A DNA stretch of 64,000 nt, taken from contig OZ253959.1 of assembly GCA_965267425.1 (NCBI GenBank), positions 248,001-312,000 on the forward strand, in the 5' to 3' direction. The DNA comes from G965267425 sp965267425 (lineage in GTDB: Bacteria; Bacteroidota; Bacteroidia; Flavobacteriales_E; Vicingaceae). Below are positions 17,397 to 27,200 of the stretch, piece by piece. The position numbers and the translations under genes were made by a program. How positions within the stretch are numbered: position 1 is the stretch's first letter; every line of letters begins with the position of its first letter. The notes beneath the pieces are model-generated. The model was not told the origin of the DNA and made no database searches. It was given only the letters and a program-made list of their open reading frames with translations.

Positions 17397-19238
17397 ATGT
17401 GCGGAATTGTTGGTTATATTGGACAAAGAGACGCTTACCCATTAATCATTAAGGGGCTCAAAAGGCTTGAATACAGAGGGTATGACAGTGCCGGTGTTGC
17501 CTTGTATCAGGAAGGAGGTGTTGTTGTTCAAAAGAAGCAAGGAAAAGTATCTGACCTGGAAGGAGTTGTAGGAAGTAAATACCCTGCCGCTAACGTTGGG
17601 ATAGGACATACAAGATGGGCAACACATGGTGTTCCCAACGATGAAAATGCGCATCCTCACCAAGATCATAAAGACGATTTACACATCATTCACAACGGGA
17701 TCATAGAAAACTATGCTTCCTTGAAAAAAGAATTGATCAACAGAGGACATACCTTTCGAAGTGAAACAGATACAGAGGTACTTGTTCATCTCATCAAAGA
17801 CATTAAAGACAATGAAAATGTATCCCTAGATGAGGCAGTCAGATTAGCATTAAACGAAGTTGTTGGAGCGTACGCCATTGTTGTATTGTCCAATGAAAAT
17901 CCAGGGGAATTGGTTGTGGCTAAAAAGGGCAGTCCTTTGGTGATTGGTGTTGGAGAAGATGAATACTTTGTTGCTTCAGATGCAACACCCATTATTGAAT
18001 ACACCAAAAATGTGATTTACCTGGAGGAAGAAGAAGTAGCTTGGTTAAAACCAGGAAACGAAATCAAGATTACCACCATTAAAAATCAAAAGAAAACACC
18101 ATACATTCAGGAACTTGAAATGCACTTGGAGGAGATCGAAAAGGGAGGATATGATCATTTCATGCTCAAGGAAATCTATGAACAACCTCAATCTGTGAGA
18201 AACTCCATGTTAGGAAGAATGTCTGTAAGAGATAGCTTCATCAATATGGGAGGAATTGAAGAGTTTGAGCACAAGTTTCTGAAGGCCAACAGAATCATAT
18301 TTGTGGCCTGTGGAACTTCATGGCATGCAGGTTTGGTAGGTGAATATTTATTTGAGGATCTAGCCAGAATACCGGTTGAAGTTGAATATGCATCTGAATT
18401 CCGATACCGAAATCCCATTGTGGATGAAAAAGATATTGTGATTGCCATTTCGCAATCCGGGGAAACTGCTGATACGCTTGCAGCGTTGGAGATAGCCAAA
18501 AAGAAAGGAGCTACCATTTATGGCATATGTAATGTGGTGGGTTCATCCATTGCCAGGGCAACAGATGCTGGATCATACACTCATGCCGGACCGGAAATTG
18601 GAGTGGCGTCTACCAAAGCATTTACGGCGCAGGTAACCATTCTGACATTAATGGCCATTTCTCTTGGGTATAAAAAGGGAATTATTTCTGAATCCAAGTT
18701 TCAACGATTATTGACAGAATTGGATACCATTCCAAATAAGATAAAAGAGGTACTCAAACTGAACGAGCAAGTTCAATTCATATCTGATTTGTATAAAGAT
18801 GCCAGAAATTTCTTGTATCTGGGTAGAGGATATAACTTTCCGGTTGCATTGGAAGGCGCCTTAAAGTTGAAAGAAATTTCATACATCCATGCTGAAGGAT
18901 ATCCTGCCGCTGAAATGAAGCATGGCCCTATTGCTTTGATTGATGAAGACATGCCTGTAGTAGTCGTAGCCACCAAAAAAGGTAATTACGAAAAAGTAGT
19001 CAGCAATATTCAGGAAGTGAAAGCGAGAAATGGAAAAATCATTGCCGTGGTGACCAAAGGTGATGAAGTGGTTCATAAAATGGCCGATCACGTAATTGAA
19101 ATTCCTGAAACGGATGAACACCTTGTTCCATTCTTATCAGTGATTCCTTTGCAATTGCTTTCGTATCACATTGCATTGATGCGAGGATGTAATGTTGATC
19201 AACCCAGGAATCTTGCGAAGTCTGTTACAGTGGAATAG
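17397..19238 (+). CDS. glmS: Glutamine--fructose-6-phosphate aminotransferase (isomerizing)
   Basis: Protein of 613 aa that makes glucosamine-6-phosphate from fructose-6-phosphate and glutamine, the entry to UDP-GlcNAc for peptidoglycan and LPS. The glutaminase nucleophile is Cys2 (MCGIVGYIGQ), with the RLEYRGYDSAG and HTRWATHG motifs. Two SIS isomerase domains follow (IFVACGTSWHAGL with SQSGETADTL; FLYLGRGYNFPVALEGALKLKE). The C-terminus ends in DQPRNLAKSVTVE, the usual family tail. Full length, third gene of the operon. Confidence 0.98.
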   Translation: MCGIVGYIGQRDAYPLIIKGLKRLEYRGYDSAGVALYQEGGVVVQKKQGKVSDLEGVVGSKYPAANVGIGHTRWATHGVPNDENAHPHQDHKDDLHIIHNGIIENYASLKKELINRGHTFRSETDTEVLVHLIKDIKDNENVSLDEAVRLALNEVVGAYAIVVLSNENPGELVVAKKGSPLVIGVGEDEYFVASDATPIIEYTKNVIYLEEEEVAWLKPGNEIKITTIKNQKKTPYIQELEMHLEEIEKGGYDHFMLKEIYEQPQSVRNSMLGRMSVRDSFINMGGIEEFEHKFLKANRIIFVACGTSWHAGLVGEYLFEDLARIPVEVEYASEFRYRNPIVDEKDIVIAISQSGETADTLAALEIAKKKGATIYGICNVVGSSIARATDAGSYTHAGPEIGVASTKAFTAQVTILTLMAISLGYKKGIISESKFQRLLTELDTIPNKIKEVLKLNEQVQFISDLYKDARNFLYLGRGYNFPVALEGALKLKEISYIHAEGYPAAEMKHGPIALIDEDMPVVVVATKKGNYEKVVSNIQEVKARNGKIIAVVTKGDEVVHKMADHVIEIPETDEHLVPFLSVIPLQLLSYHIALMRGCNVDQPRNLAKSVTVE

Positions 19239-19246
19239 ATCACTTT

Positions 19247-19885
19247 TTATTTGGTACACTCGATAGCCACCGCATCTCGGAATCGGGCTTCACTTTCCAC
19301 CAGGGCAAATTGTTGATCAGCACAATCTCCAAATTTTGCAGGTCGAATATTCTTGAAACCAGCATCCTTCAATACCTTTTCCATGGCGTAAAAATCCCAC
19401 ATCCAAAGGTGATTGGCATTTCCAAAAAAGGATTTAAAGAAATTGAGAAATCCGCGTTTTCTGGTTTTGATACCTAATATAGATTCCTCTAGCATTTTCT
19501 TAACGGCATCCGGATCTTTGTCCTTGTCTAGGGCATCGATGTATTTTCTGCAAATCAACTCCATATCTGGAACAATCAACCTGAAAATTCCATCCGGACT
19601 CAATACGCGGTACGAGTTTTTAATGGCCACAAGCATATCGTCATAAGCCAAATGTTCAAGCACATGTGAACAATACAAACCCTTAGCGGATCCATCTTTT
19701 TGAGGTAATCCTTTTATAATATCACCGTGTCGTACTTTCTTCGGAAATTTTGCCCTGGATGCACTTCGGACAATGCTGCCCAGCAAGGGTATTTTTTGTA
19801 GTTGTAACGTAGGGGACGCGTCATAATTTATCCATCCATCCGGACAACTTAATCCGCAACCATATTGTACATAGAGATCTGCCAT
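19247..19885 (-). CDS. SAM-dependent methyltransferase-like protein
   Basis: Protein of 212 aa, class I methyltransferase fold. The N-terminus YGCGLSCPDGWINYDASP resembles the predicted-methyltransferase family that begins with a G-x-G and an acidic residue after strand 2. The GLYCSHVLEHLAYDD segment matches the post-motif-II 'SHVLEHL' signature of Methyltransf_11-type enzymes, and VLSPDGIFRLIVPDME matches motif III. Such proteins often sit in glycan loci. The substrate is unknown. Convergent with glmS, with a minus-strand -7 element upstream. Confidence 0.82.
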   Translation of the reverse strand: MADLYVQYGCGLSCPDGWINYDASPTLQLQKIPLLGSIVRSASRAKFPKKVRHGDIIKGLPQKDGSAKGLYCSHVLEHLAYDDMLVAIKNSYRVLSPDGIFRLIVPDMELICRKYIDALDKDKDPDAVKKMLEESILGIKTRKRGFLNFFKSFFGNANHLWMWDFYAMEKVLKDAGFKNIRPAKFGDCADQQFALVESEARFRDAVAIECTK

Positions 19886-19901
19886 TGGTCAATTCTTTGG
19901 A

Positions 19902-19909
19902 CAAATTTA
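19902..19909 (-). promoter_or_regulatory. Putative -7 element for the methyltransferase gene
   Basis: Minus-strand TAAATTTG matches TAnnTTTG, 17 bp before the ATG. Confidence 0.4.
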
Positions 19910-20133
19910 TGATTATTCGTCCGTATTTAAATGACTTGACGTTATAGACTCACTCATTTTACCATTGAATTTGTTTCAGATAGTAAGGTCAAAAACATGG
20001 AATAAACTATTTTTATGCGCCAAACGCGATGTCTTGCAAATTAGGTATTGCGTAAAAACAGCCAAACATCTATGAAAAGCCAGTAACCGCTTGTAATGGG
20101 CGCAGACTGGATCTTGACGTCGTATTCAGCCCC

Positions 20134-21570
20134 ATGTTATTTAATTCCATAGACTTTGCCATTTTTCTTCCAGTAGTTTTTTTCCTCTATTGGTTTGTGT
20201 TCAAGCAGAACTTGAAAGTGCAGAATTTGTTTGTGGTTGCAGCAAGCTACTTTTTTTATGGATGGTGGGATTGGAGGTTTTTATCATTGATCATTTTTAG
20301 CACTGGAGTAGATTTTGTCATTGGCAGATTGCTCATTAAATCGAATGCTCCACTCAAAAGAAAACTCCTCTTGTTCACCAGTATTTTCATTAATCTGGGT
20401 TTTTTGGGTGTGTTTAAATACTATGATTTCTTTCTTGAGAATTTCATAGCAGCATTTAGTTTACTTGGCACTGAAATTCAGGCCAATTCTTTGGATATCA
20501 TTCTTCCCGTGGGAATAAGTTTTTACACTTTTCAAACACTGAGTTATACCATAGATGTTTACAAGGAGAAATTAACACCAACCGATGATCCCATTGCCTT
20601 TGCGGCATTTGTTAGTTTCTTCCCGCAACTGGTGGCAGGCCCCATTGAACGAGCCGTCAATTTGCTTCCACAGTTTTATGTCAAGCGACAGTTCGATTAT
20701 GATAAAGCCAAAGATGGTATGCGACAGATTCTTTGGGGATTCTTTAAGAAGGTAGTTATTGCAGACAATTGCGCAGATTTTGCGAATCATATCTTTGCTC
20801 ATTCTGCGGAAATGCAAGGAAGCACGCTGCTAGTTGGAGCCTTGTTTTTTACGTTCCAGATTTATTGTGATTTCTCAGGGTATTCCGATATCGCTATTGG
20901 AACTGCCAGGTTATTTGGATTCAGCCTCATGCAGAACTTTGCATTCCCTTATTTTTCCAGGGATATTGCTGAATTTTGGCGAAGATGGCACATTTCATTG
21001 TCAACCTGGTTTCGAGATTACCTCTATATTCCTTTAGGAGGAAGCCGTGGTGGACTTGGTAAAAAAATTCAAAATACGTTCATCATCTTTGTTGTCAGTG
21101 GATTTTGGCATGGAGCCAATTGGACATTTATTGTTTGGGGAGCGTTAAATGCCTTATTTTTTCTACCCTTACTGCTTTTTTCAAAGAATAGAACACATCT
21201 CGATACGGTAGCGAAACATAGCATGTTTCCTTCTTTACGAGAATTGATTTCCATGCTGTCTACCTTTGCCCTGGCCGTGTTGGCATGGATATTTTTTAGG
21301 GCTGAAAATCTCACCCATGCCTGGTCTTATTTAAAAGGCATATTTGACCAAACACTTTTTTCCATTCCTGAAATAACACCCGGTTATGTATGGATGCTCA
21401 TTGCCATAATGATTATCGTTGAATGGTTGCAGAGAGAAAAACAACACGGACTTCATTTTGAAAATAATGAAGTGCCAAGAATCGTTCGCTGGATGGGATA
21501 TGTGTTGATTTTTGCCATGGTCACTATATTTTTCAATAAAGGAAATACATTTATCTACTTTCAATTTTAA
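20134..21570 (+). CDS. MBOAT family O-acyltransferase (AlgI-like)
   Basis: Polytopic inner-membrane protein of 478 aa. MBOAT features are the RRWHISLSTWFRDYLYIPLGGS block and the catalytic His326 in SGFWHGANW. Proteins of this kind move acyl (usually acetyl) groups across the membrane to modify extracellular polysaccharides or cell-wall polymers. A hydrophobic partner with an SGNH-like signature starts 2 nt downstream, matching the usual AlgI plus AlgJ/AlgX/DltD-type pairing. No alginate genes are nearby, so the modified polymer is unknown. The 248-bp upstream gap shows no clear feature for this gene. Confidence 0.93.
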   Translation: MLFNSIDFAIFLPVVFFLYWFVFKQNLKVQNLFVVAASYFFYGWWDWRFLSLIIFSTGVDFVIGRLLIKSNAPLKRKLLLFTSIFINLGFLGVFKYYDFFLENFIAAFSLLGTEIQANSLDIILPVGISFYTFQTLSYTIDVYKEKLTPTDDPIAFAAFVSFFPQLVAGPIERAVNLLPQFYVKRQFDYDKAKDGMRQILWGFFKKVVIADNCADFANHIFAHSAEMQGSTLLVGALFFTFQIYCDFSGYSDIAIGTARLFGFSLMQNFAFPYFSRDIAEFWRRWHISLSTWFRDYLYIPLGGSRGGLGKKIQNTFIIFVVSGFWHGANWTFIVWGALNALFFLPLLLFSKNRTHLDTVAKHSMFPSLRELISMLSTFALAVLAWIFFRAENLTHAWSYLKGIFDQTLFSIPEITPGYVWMLIAIMIIVEWLQREKQHGLHFENNEVPRIVRWMGYVLIFAMVTIFFNKGNTFIYFQF

Positions 21571-21571
21571 A

Positions 21572-22618
21572 ATGAGAAGGTTTCAGAAAAAAATAGGATT
21601 GTTCTTTTTAGTGATTAGTGTCATTGCCTTACTAGTGACCAGTCTAGTGCCATATCACTGGGGAAATCCCTGGTATAGCACAAAAATGAGATACCTTGAG
21701 TCCATTCCAAATGATAAATACAACACGTATTTTTTTGGATCCAGTACTTTTTACCGACACATCAATCCAGCGATTGTTGACGAATTAGTCAATCAAGAAT
21801 CAAGTCAAAAGATTGCCTCATTTAACATGGGAGCACTTGCAACGTTTTGTCCTCAAACCTATTATTTGTTCGAACATTTTCTGGAATCTTCACTGGCTAA
21901 CAACACAAAGTACTGCATCATGGAATTGCGAGATATTGAGTCCATTGGAGATGCATTAATGCATCAGGAAAGAACAAGTTATTGGATGAATTCTGCTGAT
22001 TTACAATTGGTGGCCAACTCTTTTTATCATCGATCCGGGATGCATCCCAGAAAAAAGTTTTCGGCCATTAGCAAGTATTCCATTTCGTACGTTGAAAATA
22101 TTTTTCACATCGGACATTTTGGAAACATACTCACCAAACCGGATCACTATGCGGATAAATTGTTAGGTCCAAAAAAGAATGGATTTTTTCCCTTGGAATT
22201 GGACTATGCAACTACGGACGATTTTGAGTTTATTGAACATTTGGAAGAACGCATGCTATTGATTCAGGAACACCCGGAAGTGTTGGAAAGGAGAAGAAGA
22301 AAGGATTCAACGGCTCATGCAGACATGGCCCAACAATATGATCAGGTACATTTAGAAAGAATAAACCAATTGATTCAGCAGGCAGAAGTAAGAGGGATAG
22401 AATTAATTTTTCTCATTTCACCGAGATGTGCATCAAAAGAAATTGTCAAATTGGCAACTCAGTTGGATCAAAATCATCTCATTGATCTTTCCAGGCCCGA
22501 GGAATTTCCTGAATTATACCTTTTGGATAATTCATTTGATAGAGGTCATTTAAATGACAAAGGAGCAACATTGTATTCTGAATATTTGGCCGAAGAGCTT
22601 ATCAAGAAAATCAATTGA
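21572..22618 (+). CDS. Membrane-anchored SGNH-like partner of the MBOAT acyltransferase
   Basis: Protein of 348 aa from the ATG at 21572; an in-frame extension into the MBOAT gene is rejected because the ATG follows the MBOAT stop by one base. One N-terminal membrane segment (residues 8-26) anchors a periplasmic domain. The domain has a strand-turn FFGSSTFYRHINPAIV resembling the SGNH block I (GxS) and a late FDRGHLNDKGATLYSEYLAEEL resembling the DxxH block. It probably receives acetyl groups from the MBOAT protein and transfers them to a glycan, by analogy with AlgJ/AlgX and DltD. Substrate unknown. Confidence 0.75.
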   Translation: MRRFQKKIGLFFLVISVIALLVTSLVPYHWGNPWYSTKMRYLESIPNDKYNTYFFGSSTFYRHINPAIVDELVNQESSQKIASFNMGALATFCPQTYYLFEHFLESSLANNTKYCIMELRDIESIGDALMHQERTSYWMNSADLQLVANSFYHRSGMHPRKKFSAISKYSISYVENIFHIGHFGNILTKPDHYADKLLGPKKNGFFPLELDYATTDDFEFIEHLEERMLLIQEHPEVLERRRRKDSTAHADMAQQYDQVHLERINQLIQQAEVRGIELIFLISPRCASKEIVKLATQLDQNHLIDLSRPEEFPELYLLDNSFDRGHLNDKGATLYSEYLAEELIKKIN

Positions 22619-22631
22619 ATCACTTGACAAT

Positions 22632-22823
22632 TTAATCAAGTTGAAAAAGATCATCCACTTTGCACTGAAAGATAACCGCCATTTTTAAGCCCAATTCTAA
22701 GGAAGGAAAATACTTGTTGTTTTCAATTGAATGGATGGTTTGCCTCGAAACTTCCAGTTTTTCTGACAATTCTTGCTGGGTCATGTGAAATTTTGCACGA
22801 TATACCTTGATATTATTTTTCAT
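22632..22823 (-). CDS. Small XRE-type helix-turn-helix regulator
   Basis: Protein of 63 aa consisting of a single HTH_3 domain (MTQQELSEKLEVSRQTIHSIENN, recognition helix around SRQTIHSIE). Such one-domain regulators commonly sit behind a small membrane protein in bacteria. Its ATG overlaps the stop of that gene as ATGA, so the two are translationally coupled. The palindromes upstream of the operon are its likely operator. Confidence 0.93.
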   Translation of the reverse strand: MKNNIKVYRAKFHMTQQELSEKLEVSRQTIHSIENNKYFPSLELGLKMAVIFQCKVDDLFQLD

Positions 22824-23284
22824 TCGCTCGAATTGTAATGCAAATTAAGCACATACCTAAATCGTAAGTTGAAAAATAATAACAGATTAAATAGGTTAAA
22901 TATCAGCAAGTCAAAATACAAATCTTCAAAAAGTACCAAATTAGCCAGCAACACAATTGTGTAATTCAAGAAGACGGACCAGGCGAGCGCCCCAAGTCGA
23001 ATTTTTGCAATCAGCTCATCTTCAATGGGTTCCTTACTAAAGCAATGAATGAGTCCAAACACCACAATAAATATGGTAAGCAATTCATCCATAAATTCTG
23101 TTCGAATCCACTGATTGTCAGAGGTAGTTGAAAAACCATTGATTCCAAAAAGATTCGGAACATGAACCGTGATTATCTCAACATCTTCAAAGAAAAAATA
23201 ATATACTGCTCCTATAATCAGGAATATGTAAAATAGCCAACCGGTCAGACGTTTAAATTGATGCGGAAAAAGCAAATTTTTCAT
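22820..23284 (-). CDS. Four-helix membrane protein of unknown function, operon with HTH regulator
   Basis: Protein of 154 aa with about four predicted membrane segments (LTGWLFYIFLIIGAVYYFFF near residue 14; FMDELLTIFIVVFGLIHCF in the middle; two closely spaced segments after residue 98). No enzyme motif. It ends in an ATGA overlap with the HTH gene. The pairing of a small multi-spanning protein with a one-domain XRE regulator is common, and the membrane partner often lacks known function. Confidence 0.75.
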   Translation of the reverse strand: MKNLLFPHQFKRLTGWLFYIFLIIGAVYYFFFEDVEIITVHVPNLFGINGFSTTSDNQWIRTEFMDELLTIFIVVFGLIHCFSKEPIEDELIAKIRLGALAWSVFLNYTIVLLANLVLFEDLYFDLLIFNLFNLLLFFNLRFRYVLNLHYNSSE

Positions 23285-23331
23285 GTAAGAAATGTAATAA
23301 ATTTCTTACAAAATGTAAAATATTATTTACA
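23284..23331. promoter_or_regulatory. Two TGTAA-type palindromes, candidate operator of the HTH/membrane operon
   Basis: Palindrome 1: TGTAAGAAAT (23284-23293) and ATTTCTTACA (23301-23310), exact 10-bp arms with a 7-bp spacer, touching the start codon of the membrane-protein gene. Palindrome 2: TGTAAA (23314-23319) and TTTACA (23326-23331), 6-bp spacer. Both share TGTAA/TTACA half-sites, and the adjacent XRE regulator is the obvious binder. Confidence 0.6.
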
Positions 23332-23342
23332 CGAATACTTGA

Positions 23343-24128
23343 TTAGATACTACCCGTTCTTCCACCGTCAACAGGAATGCTCACTCCATTGACATAGGAA
23401 GCAGCAGGGGATACCAAGAAAGCAATTACATTGGCCACCTCATTAGGTTCTGCTATTCTTTTCATCGGAACTGCGCCGGACATAGCATCCATAATTGCCT
23501 GTTCACTTTGATTGGTTTTGGACGCCTTGTTTTCGATAATACTTGATAGTCTTCCTGTATTGGTTGCACCGGGCAAGACATTGTTTACCGTAATGCCATG
23601 GACGCCAAGTTCGTTGGACATGGTTTTTGACCAACTGGCTACGGCACCTCTTATGGTATTGGAAACACCCAGGCCTGCAAGCGGAATTTTAACAGACGTG
23701 GAAATAACGTTCACAATTCTACCGTACCCCGAAGATTTCATACCTCCCACAACTGCTTGTGTTATGATATGATTGCACAGCAGATGACTACTGAATGCGT
23801 TTTCAAATTCTTGAACCTGGGCATTCGTGATTGGACCACCTGGAGGCCCTCCGGTATTATTCACAAGAATATGAACGGCATGCTTAGCTGTAAACGCTTC
23901 AACTATTTCTTTTACTTTTTCAGGAAACTGAAAGTCAGCCACTAAATATTGATGTTGTTGGCCTTCGGTTTGAGATAAGGAGTCTGCAACGGATTGCAAT
24001 TGTTCTTCATTTCTTGCCAAAAGAACAACATTGGCCCCCAATACTGCCAATTCTTCTGCAGTAGCTCTTCCAATTCCCTGGGTGCTTCCACACACCAAGG
24101 CCGTTTTTCCTATCAATGATAATTCCAT
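23343..24128 (-). CDS. SDR-family oxidoreductase with altered catalytic residues
   Basis: Protein of 261 aa, Rossmann-fold short-chain dehydrogenase/reductase. The cofactor motif is ALVCGSTQGIGRATAEEL, followed by the NNTGGPPGG core. The catalytic Ser is present (VISTSV), but the positions of the canonical YxxxK are SNTIR, i.e. Ser in place of Tyr and Arg in place of Lys. The C-terminal PMKRIAEPNEVANVIAFLVSP and SYVNGVSIPVDGG are typical. Activity may follow a different mechanism or be lost; a divergent but widespread SDR subgroup is possible. The gene stands alone, upstream of the HTH/membrane operon. Confidence 0.9.
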   Translation of the reverse strand: MELSLIGKTALVCGSTQGIGRATAEELAVLGANVVLLARNEEQLQSVADSLSQTEGQQHQYLVADFQFPEKVKEIVEAFTAKHAVHILVNNTGGPPGGPITNAQVQEFENAFSSHLLCNHIITQAVVGGMKSSGYGRIVNVISTSVKIPLAGLGVSNTIRGAVASWSKTMSNELGVHGITVNNVLPGATNTGRLSSIIENKASKTNQSEQAIMDAMSGAVPMKRIAEPNEVANVIAFLVSPAASYVNGVSIPVDGGRTGSI

Positions 24129-24146
24129 AACTCAAAAAAATATGCT

Positions 24147-24154
24147 CAAATGTA
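24147..24154 (-). promoter_or_regulatory. Putative -7 element for the SDR gene
   Basis: Minus-strand TACATTTG matches TAnnTTTG, 18 bp from the ATG. Confidence 0.4.
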
Positions 24155-24220
24155 GAAATAAACACAATGAAACCGTATTAAGCTGATTCACTAGTTAAAA
24201 AAATCGAACCTAATAGGCAC

Positions 24221-24252
24221 TTGACACGTACATCAATATTGTCTTAAATTAG
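24221..24252 (+). promoter_or_regulatory. Putative promoter of the giant subtilase gene
   Basis: TTG at 24221-24223, 21-bp spacer, TAAATTAG at 24245-24252 (one mismatch to TAnnTTTG). The start codon is 20 bp downstream. Confidence 0.35.
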
Positions 24253-24272
24253 GCAATCAGAATCTAGCGCGC

Positions 24273-27200
24273 ATGAAACCGATCTACTCAACCATTAAAT
24301 TAGTTATTACCATACTGTTGTTTTCCTTATCTGGTCAGTTGTTGGCGCAGGTAGGAGTGGACATTCCAGCCAATACTGATAAGTTAGATCAACTGAGCAG
24401 TCAATGGAAAAAGCAACGTATACAAAACCTTAGAAAGGCCAGAAAAATTGCCAGAGAACGAGACATGTTGTTCCGTTATGAAAGCGGTGAAGGAGAAATC
24501 ATGGAGATTCAAGGTGTAAGTGAATCTGGAGAATTGATTTATTATGTTACCGATAATCGTGATGCGGCAGAAAGTGCTTCAACGGATAAAGTGTGGCCAG
24601 GAGGTTCGTTAGGTTATAGCCTAAAAGGTGATTCTATGACTGTGGGAGAATGGGATGGTGGTGCTGTACGACTCACGCATCATGAACTTACAGGACGAAG
24701 TACACAGACAGATGGTGCAACGTCGAATTCAGATCATGCCACACATGTGGCCGGAACATTGATAGGAGGAGGAGCGGACACATCGGCCAGAGGTATGGCT
24801 TATAATGCATCCCTAAGCGCACATGATTGGAACTTTGATGATTCTGAAATGGCAACTGCTGCTGGTACAGGACTGTTGATTAGCAACCATTCCTATGGAA
24901 GCATTACGGGATGGTTCTACAACTCATCTGCCAGTAGAGATGAATGGTGGGGTGATACAACACTAAGCGGAACAGAAGATTACAAATTCGGATTTTATAA
25001 TAATCAAGCACAATCCTGGGATCAAATTGCATGGAATGCGCCGTATTATTTGATCGTAAAATCGGCAGGAAACGACAGAAATGATGGGCATACCGGATCA
25101 CATTACTTGCCAAACCATGGTGTTTGGAGTACAACCTCAAGGCCCGATGATGGTGGAACAGATGGATACGACTGCATATCTACTTATGGAAATTCGAAAA
25201 ATATTATGACGGTTGGAGCGGTATCAGATATTTCAGGAGGATACTCCTCTCCGTCTTCAGTAGTCATGAGTTCGTTTAGTGGCTGGGGTCCAACAGATGA
25301 CGGAAGAATTAAACCCGATATTGTGGCCAATGGAATAGGCCTTTATTCTTCGCTTTCCACACATGATTCAGCCTACGCTTCTTACAATGGAACTTCCATG
25401 GCTTCTCCAAGTGCCTCAGGATCCATGTTACTTGTTCAAGAACATTACAACAATGAGAATGGAGTTTTTATGAAATCCGCTACATTAAAAGGACTCATCA
25501 TTCATACGGCTGACGAAGCGGGAAGTGCTGAAGGACCGGATTATCAATTTGGGTGGGGAATGTTGAACACGGCGAGTGCAGTTGAATTGATTTCTGACAC
25601 TGGAGCGGATATCAGTGAAAATACACTCACCAATTCTCAGACCTATTCATTCAATTTTACATCCAATGGTCTGGCCCCAATTAAAGCAACCATTTGTTGG
25701 ACAGATTTGGCAGGCACTCCTCCTGCGGCAAGCAATGATCCTACAACCTTGATGCTAGTCAATGATTTGGATATGAGAATCATAAGGAATAGTGATACCA
25801 CCAATTTTTTACCTTATGTATTAAACCCTGCTTTACCTTCTAGTGCTGCCACCAAGGCAGATAATTTCCGGGACAATGTAGAAAAGATATACATTGAAGT
25901 ACCACAATCGGGAAGTTATACCTTGCAAGTCACTCACAAAGGAGTGTTAACCGGGGGGTCTCAAAATTTTTCATTGATTTTTGAAGGAGGAAATGCTGAA
26001 CCCATTCCAATGAATTGTGCATTGGTAGTGGATACCTTCCCATATGTACAAGATTTCGAATCGTTTGCATTGTGTTCGACAACGCCGGGTGCTGCTTGTG
26101 CACTTCCAACCCTCTCAGGATGGGAAAACGACACTACAGATGTGCTGGACTGGACTACAGACAATGGAGGAACTACCTCTACTGGAACAGGGCCAACAAC
26201 GGATTACAATCCTGGAACGGCAACAGGTCGTTATTTGTACGTGGAGGCTACCAACCCTTCATACCCAGATAAAGATGCTTATTTATTGAGTCCTTGTTTT
26301 GCGTTGGATACCATTCAAGATCCTGTTCTCGAATTTGCCTATCATATGTATGGGTCCAATATGGGAAGTTTGAATGTTGATGTTCGTAAGGGAGGAAACT
26401 GGATCAATTTGTGGAGTATTGCAGGAGACCAAGGTAATCAGTGGTTTATTAAGTCCATTGACCTGTCGGCGTATGAAGGTGACACCGTTCAATTTCGTTT
26501 TCGAGGCAAAACAGGAAACAATTTCCGCTCAGACATTGCCATAGATGACATTTTTGTTGGACCTGATATTTGTGAAGCACCGTCGAATTTGGCTGCAAGC
26601 AATATTCAAGACTCATCAGCAGTTATTTCCTGGACAACAGGAGGAGCATCAAATTGGGAAATTGAAATTGGCGTTCAAGGATTTACCTTAGGAACTGGGT
26701 TTAATGCCAACTTAAATTTTAACCCAGTATTATTTACTGGATTATTTCCTTCAACCACGTATGATTTTTACGTTCGTGATTCATGTGGGCCTGGTGAATA
26801 TAGTGAATGGGTGGGCCCCTTGACCTTTTCTACCTGTTCTGAAATTGGAAATGCATTTGGAACACCTTTTATCGTAAACAATTTACCGTATTCGGATACA
26901 GGAACCACTGCGGAATGTTTTTCACAGACATATGGCAACGCAGCTCCTGATGCATTCTACAGAGTTATTACAAGCAATTGTGCTGACAGTTTGAATGTTA
27001 GTTTGTGTGGTTCTGGATATGATACGTATTTGTATGTATTGAATACATCCGGTGGTTTGGTTGCATTTAATGATGATGATTGCGGATTGCAATCGAACGT
27101 CGAAAACATTGCCGTGTCAGGGGGTGATACCCTTTTTGTGGTGGTTGATGGGTATAGCGCTAACAGTGGCAGTTATGTGTTGAGCATTACAGAACACCTG

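Noticed and set aside
22622..22641. Hairpin ACTTGA / TCAAGT between the MBOAT partner and HTH genes
   Set aside because: Only six base pairs and no T-tract on either strand, so a terminator call is not supported.
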